Source: Candidatus Bariatricus faecipullorum (lineage in GTDB: Bacteria; Bacillota; Clostridia; Lachnospirales; Lachnospiraceae). From it: a stretch of DNA of 33,116 bases. The number at the start of each line of letters is the position of its first letter. The stretch's first letter is position 1. The translations under genes were made by a program, and so were the position numbers. Below, one piece after another: positions 31,574 to 33,116 of the stretch. The notes beneath the pieces are model-generated. The model saw nothing but the letters and a program-made list of their open reading frames with translations, searched no databases and had not been told where the DNA came from. Location of the stretch: assembly GCA_019118525.1 (NCBI GenBank), contig DWYV01000065.1:1-33116 (forward strand). The letters are read 5' to 3'.

Positions 31574-33061
31574 ATGCCAGTTTTTGATTTTACCAGCTCC
31601 CCGGAAGAGAACAAAAATCCGGAATGCACGTATGAAATTTTTTATTCCAGTGAGTCAGAGGCTTCTGCGGAGCACCCGATTCTGGTGCTGGATAACCGGG
31701 CCGGACAGCTAAAGCACCATACCGGAGGCGTGTTTACCAATCCTGCCCGGAAAACGGCTTTTGAGTTCAAAGGCGGGGAAGGAGACGTAAGCGCAGACAT
31801 TCTGAAGCTTGACGCCCGGTTTGTCAGCCTTTTGAAATGGCTTGGCGAGCACCATATTCAGGTGCGCCTTTCCGGGGCGGTTCAGGAAGCGGGCTATGCC
31901 GTATACCGGATCCGGGAGGTGGCCTTTGCGGGAGCGAAGGGGAAGCTTTCCGCCGAGGACGGGTTTTTGCAGTTTATGATTGAGCGGCTGCTTTCCAGCG
32001 ACGCCCCGTCTGCGGAAATCCCGGATGAGGACGAGGAGGAAACGGGAGACAGCATGAAGCTTACCAGTATCCAGAGTATTACGGATTTTATTACCTGCGC
32101 CGGAAGAACGCTGCCGGACAATATCCGGCTCTGGGCCAGAAGAAATCTGGCGGTGGCTCATTCCAGCGAGGTGTCCCCCGAGGAGCGGCGGCACGCCCAG
32201 AGGGCGCTTTCCATTATGATGAATATTCAGTGGAAGGGAAATTATTTTGAGGCCATTGACCCGGATGAGGCCCGCCGGATTCTGGATGAGGAGCTCTACG
32301 GCATGGAGCGGGTAAAACAGCGCATTATCGAGACGATTATTCAGATAAACCGGACCCATACGCTGCCGGCCTACGGGCTGCTGCTCGTCGGGCCTGCCGG
32401 AACCGGAAAATCCCAGATAGCCTATGCGGTAGCGCGGATTCTGAAACTGCCCTGGACTACGCTGGACATGAGTTCCATCAACGACCCGGAACAGCTTACC
32501 GGAAGTTCCCGGATTTACGCGAATGCAAAGCCGGGAATCATTATGGACGCCTTTTCCATGGCGGGAGAGTCGAATCTGGTCTTCATCATCAATGAGCTGG
32601 ACAAGGCCTCTTCCGGCAAAGGAAGCGGGAATCCGGCCGATGTTCTGCTGACCCTGCTGGACAATCTCGGGTTTACCGATAACTATATCGAATGTATGAT
32701 TCCGACCGGAGGCGTGTATCCGATTGCCACGGCCAACGATTTGAGCTTAATCAGCGCGCCGCTGATGTCCCGTTTCGCCGTGATTGAGATCCCGGATTAT
32801 ACCCCGGAAGAGAAGAAAGTAATTTTTTCCCGGTATGCACTTCCCAAAGTGCTGAAGCGGATAGGCATGCAGGAAAACGAGTGCAGTCTGACCGAAGATG
32901 GGCTGGACGCGGTGATTGATTTGCACAGAGATACCAGCGGAATCCGGGACCTGGAGCAGGCAGCAGAGCACCTTGCCGCCAATGCCCTGTACCAGATTGA
33001 AGTAAATCATGCCGAATCCGTGGCTTTTGACGCGGAGATGGTGAGAAATCTTCTTGTCTGA
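31574..33061 (+). CDS. Lon-like AAA+ ATPase lacking a protease domain
   Basis: A 495-residue protein. Residues 1-230 are a unique N-terminal part with an acidic stretch (IPDEDEEETGD, 149-159). From about 233 comes a Lon-type AAA+ module: ILDEELYGMERVKQRI, Walker A GPAGTGKS (273-280), the Walker B region VFIINELDKAS with Asn340 where Asp is standard, sensor 1 TANDL, the arginine-finger SRF, and sensor 2 GIRDLEQ, which matches Lon. It ends there, so the Lon Ser-Lys protease domain is absent. A chaperone or remodelling role is inferred. The Asp-to-Asn change might lower ATP hydrolysis while keeping nucleotide binding. GGGGG lies upstream of ATG, with a promoter at 31507-31535. Confidence 0.85.
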   Translation: MPVFDFTSSPEENKNPECTYEIFYSSESEASAEHPILVLDNRAGQLKHHTGGVFTNPARKTAFEFKGGEGDVSADILKLDARFVSLLKWLGEHHIQVRLSGAVQEAGYAVYRIREVAFAGAKGKLSAEDGFLQFMIERLLSSDAPSAEIPDEDEEETGDSMKLTSIQSITDFITCAGRTLPDNIRLWARRNLAVAHSSEVSPEERRHAQRALSIMMNIQWKGNYFEAIDPDEARRILDEELYGMERVKQRIIETIIQINRTHTLPAYGLLLVGPAGTGKSQIAYAVARILKLPWTTLDMSSINDPEQLTGSSRIYANAKPGIIMDAFSMAGESNLVFIINELDKASSGKGSGNPADVLLTLLDNLGFTDNYIECMIPTGGVYPIATANDLSLISAPLMSRFAVIEIPDYTPEEKKVIFSRYALPKVLKRIGMQENECSLTEDGLDAVIDLHRDTSGIRDLEQAAEHLAANALYQIEVNHAESVAFDAEMVRNLLV

Positions 33062-33081
33062 ATTGTTTTTAAATTGTAGTC

Positions 33082-33093
33082 GGGGACGGGTAC
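33082..33093 (+). repeat. 12-mer shared, inverted, with the left contig end
   Basis: GGGGACGGGTAC is the exact reverse complement of 17-28. It lies between the last gene and the adapter. Confidence 0.5.
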
Positions 33094-33097
33094 GGGC

Positions 33098-33116
33098 CTG
33101 TCTCTTATACACATCT
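33098..33116 (+). other. Tn5/Nextera mosaic-end adapter (artefact)
   Basis: CTGTCTCTTATACACATCT is exactly the 19-base reverse complement of the Tn5 mosaic end used in transposase libraries. It is not native sequence and should be trimmed; the minus-strand frame that begins MYKRQ in it is a known contamination signature. Confidence 0.97.

Noticed and set aside
32747-33112. Minus-strand frame starting MYKRQ
   Set aside because: The start is translated from the Nextera mosaic end and the rest is antisense to the Lon-like ATPase.
1-33116. CRISPR array, tRNA or rRNA genes, insertion sequence
   Set aside because: No regularly spaced direct repeats, no cloverleaf-like GGTTCGA segments in the gaps and no transposase reading frame were found by eye; a covariance-model search was not possible.

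Overview
The window reads as a contig from a Gram-positive, low-redox gut Clostridium, most likely a Lachnospiraceae (Bacillota). This rests on strong GGAGG ribosome binding sites, the gdpP-rplI-dnaB order, a 56-residue 2[4Fe-4S] ferredoxin, SdpR/SdpI-like genes and abundant glycoside and sugar metabolism. The species is not determined. The last 19 bases are the Tn5/Nextera mosaic-end adapter, so the right end is a library artefact. Both contig ends carry the same 12-mer in opposite orientation, suggesting that assembly broke at a dispersed repeat.

Left part (1-5.9 kb): a sugar locus with a nucleotidyltransferase, a NahK-like N-acetylhexosamine kinase, a GalE whose gatekeeper residue is Cys (as in epimerases that accept N-acetylated UDP-sugars), and a 633-residue glycosidase resembling GH129/GH101-type alpha-N-acetylgalactosaminidases. 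Together they could release GalNAc, phosphorylate it, convert it to UDP-GalNAc and epimerise it to UDP-GlcNAc. A membrane-anchored protein of unknown function overlaps the glycosidase.

Core block (5.9-12.4 kb): gdpP (c-di-AMP phosphodiesterase), rplI and dnaB, ended by a two-way terminator shared with a convergent MerR-like gene. Then come a ferredoxin and an orphan sugar-type binding lipoprotein.

Accessory and decayed block (12.4-16.5 kb): a TipA/MerR-type regulator with an internal deletion and a foreign tail but an intact 19-bp-spacer promoter, the 3' end of an alpha/beta hydrolase, a HipA-like kinase overlapping a LURP-one/tubby-like gene, a CYTH protein, a DUF3795 protein and two unknown overlapping genes. 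Next are a membrane diguanylate cyclase, a GH31 glucosidase and an SdpR/SdpI-like pair (16.5-22.0 kb).

Right part (22.1-33.1 kb): a hicAB toxin-antitoxin pair, and divergent from it a five-gene run (33-aa protein, 61-aa protein, stand-alone HIRAN protein, coiled-coil protein, Sau3AI/MutH-like endonuclease) with no methyltransferase. It is followed by a YtcJ-type amidohydrolase, a convergent Vsr-like endonuclease lacking the usual zinc ligands, a PHP-zinc ribbon-UvrD helicase fusion, and a Lon-like AAA+ ATPase without a protease domain whose Walker B Asp is Asn. The HIRAN/coiled-coil/Sau3AI-like run is the best candidate for an undescribed defence or DNA-processing system. No tRNA, rRNA, CRISPR array or insertion sequence was seen.
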